Positions 13,842 to 14,120 of a DNA stretch of 14,120 bases are shown here, one piece after another. The first letter of the stretch is position 1. Every line of letters starts with the position of its first letter. Under the pieces are notes generated by a model that had not been told where the DNA came from, made no database searches, and saw nothing but the letters and a program-made list of their open reading frames with translations. This DNA comes from Bacillota bacterium (GTDB lineage: Bacteria > Bacillota > UBA4882 > UBA10575): contig DOID01000137.1 in the NCBI GenBank assembly GCA_003511465.1, forward strand, positions 4,024 through 18,143. Direction: 5' to 3'. Both the position numbers and the translations under genes were made by a program.

Positions 13842-14120
13842 TTAGTTTTTAAAGAAAACATGACCGCCGATGGTGGTGGTTCTCGGTTGGGAGGTGACCC
13901 ACCGGTTGGTAGTTTTGGCTGGATTGTAAAAACCAATGGCACCGTAGGAAGGATCCCGGCCGGTTAAAGCGTCCTGAACTGCTTTCCGGGCAGTTGCGGT
14001 GGCCGGAAGATTGATCCGCCCGTCCATCACCGGGCTATATTGATAATAGATCCCCTGGTCAACCTGGTAAATAATTTGGCTGATCGAATTGGGGTAACGG
14101 GGATCATTTAACCGGTTGAG
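13842..14120 (-). CDS. sleB: SleB/CwlJ-type cell wall hydrolase, C-terminal part (cut by window edge)
   Basis: Only the last 92 codons are in the window; the gene continues past the right edge. The visible part begins LNRLNDPRYPNSISQIIYQV and ends IGGHVFFKN. The LNR-D-RYPNSI segment, the SPVMDGRIN motif, the GRDPSYGAIGFYNPAKTT segment and the terminal IGxHVFF are characteristic of the Hydrolase_2 (SleB/CwlJ) domain. These enzymes cleave muramic-lactam peptidoglycan of the spore cortex during germination; related vegetative autolysins exist. The catalytic glutamate and any signal peptide or peptidoglycan-binding repeats lie upstream, outside the window. It supports a spore-forming host. The gene converges on the ABC transporter operon. 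The symbol is by family; cwlJ or another paralogue cannot be excluded. Confidence 0.88.
   Translation of the reverse strand, partial: LNRLNDPRYPNSISQIIYQVDQGIYYQYSPVMDGRINLPATATARKAVQDALTGRDPSYGAIGFYNPAKTTNRWVTSQPRTTTIGGHVFFKN

Overview
The window looks like chromosomal DNA of a spore-forming member of the Bacillota, probably a clostridia-like anaerobe. Reasons: strong AGGAGG-type ribosome binding sites, the clostridial gene order nadA-nadB-nadC, adjacent rapZ and yvcK with a membrane-anchored YvcK, and a SleB-type spore-cortex hydrolase at the right edge. I see no tRNA, rRNA, CRISPR array, transposase or phage gene. The species cannot be named from this sequence.

Layout. (1) 1-2922, minus strand: a de novo NAD operon nadA-nadB-nadC (nadC cut by the left edge), read from a good sigma-A promoter at 2895-2922. 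(2) 2991-3414, plus strand: folB with its own promoter, facing a small five-helix membrane protein gene (3416-3886, minus) with 1 bp between the two stop codons. (3) 4095-7921, plus strand: a GT4 glycosyltransferase like mycobacterial Rv3032, overlapping by 4 bp a nucleotidyltransferase fused to a phosphomannomutase-like domain that has lost most catalytic motifs. The pair probably makes a sugar nucleotide and an intracellular or capsular glucan. (4) 8148-10793: rapZ and yvcK. YvcK is unusually long and carries a C-terminal PrcB-like domain; whiA, the usual third gene, is not present next to it. (5) 10797-13796: a self-contained flavin-controlled unit: sigma-A promoter, FMN riboswitch, intrinsic terminator, then genes for the ATPase, permease and NMT1/THI5-like binding protein of an ABC importer, closed by a strong terminator. 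(6) 13842-14120, minus: the 3' end of a sleB-like gene.

The most interesting unit is (5). FMN riboswitches in this phylum usually control riboflavin synthesis genes or the RibU importer. Here the switch controls a thiamine-precursor/taurine-type ABC importer, so the likely substrate is riboflavin or a related flavin, as for the RibXY type described in Chloroflexi. The switch mechanism can be read from the sequence: nine bases in the 5' part of the aptamer are perfectly complementary to the 5' arm of the terminator. Next in interest are the YvcK-PrcB fusion and the apparently inactive mutase domain.
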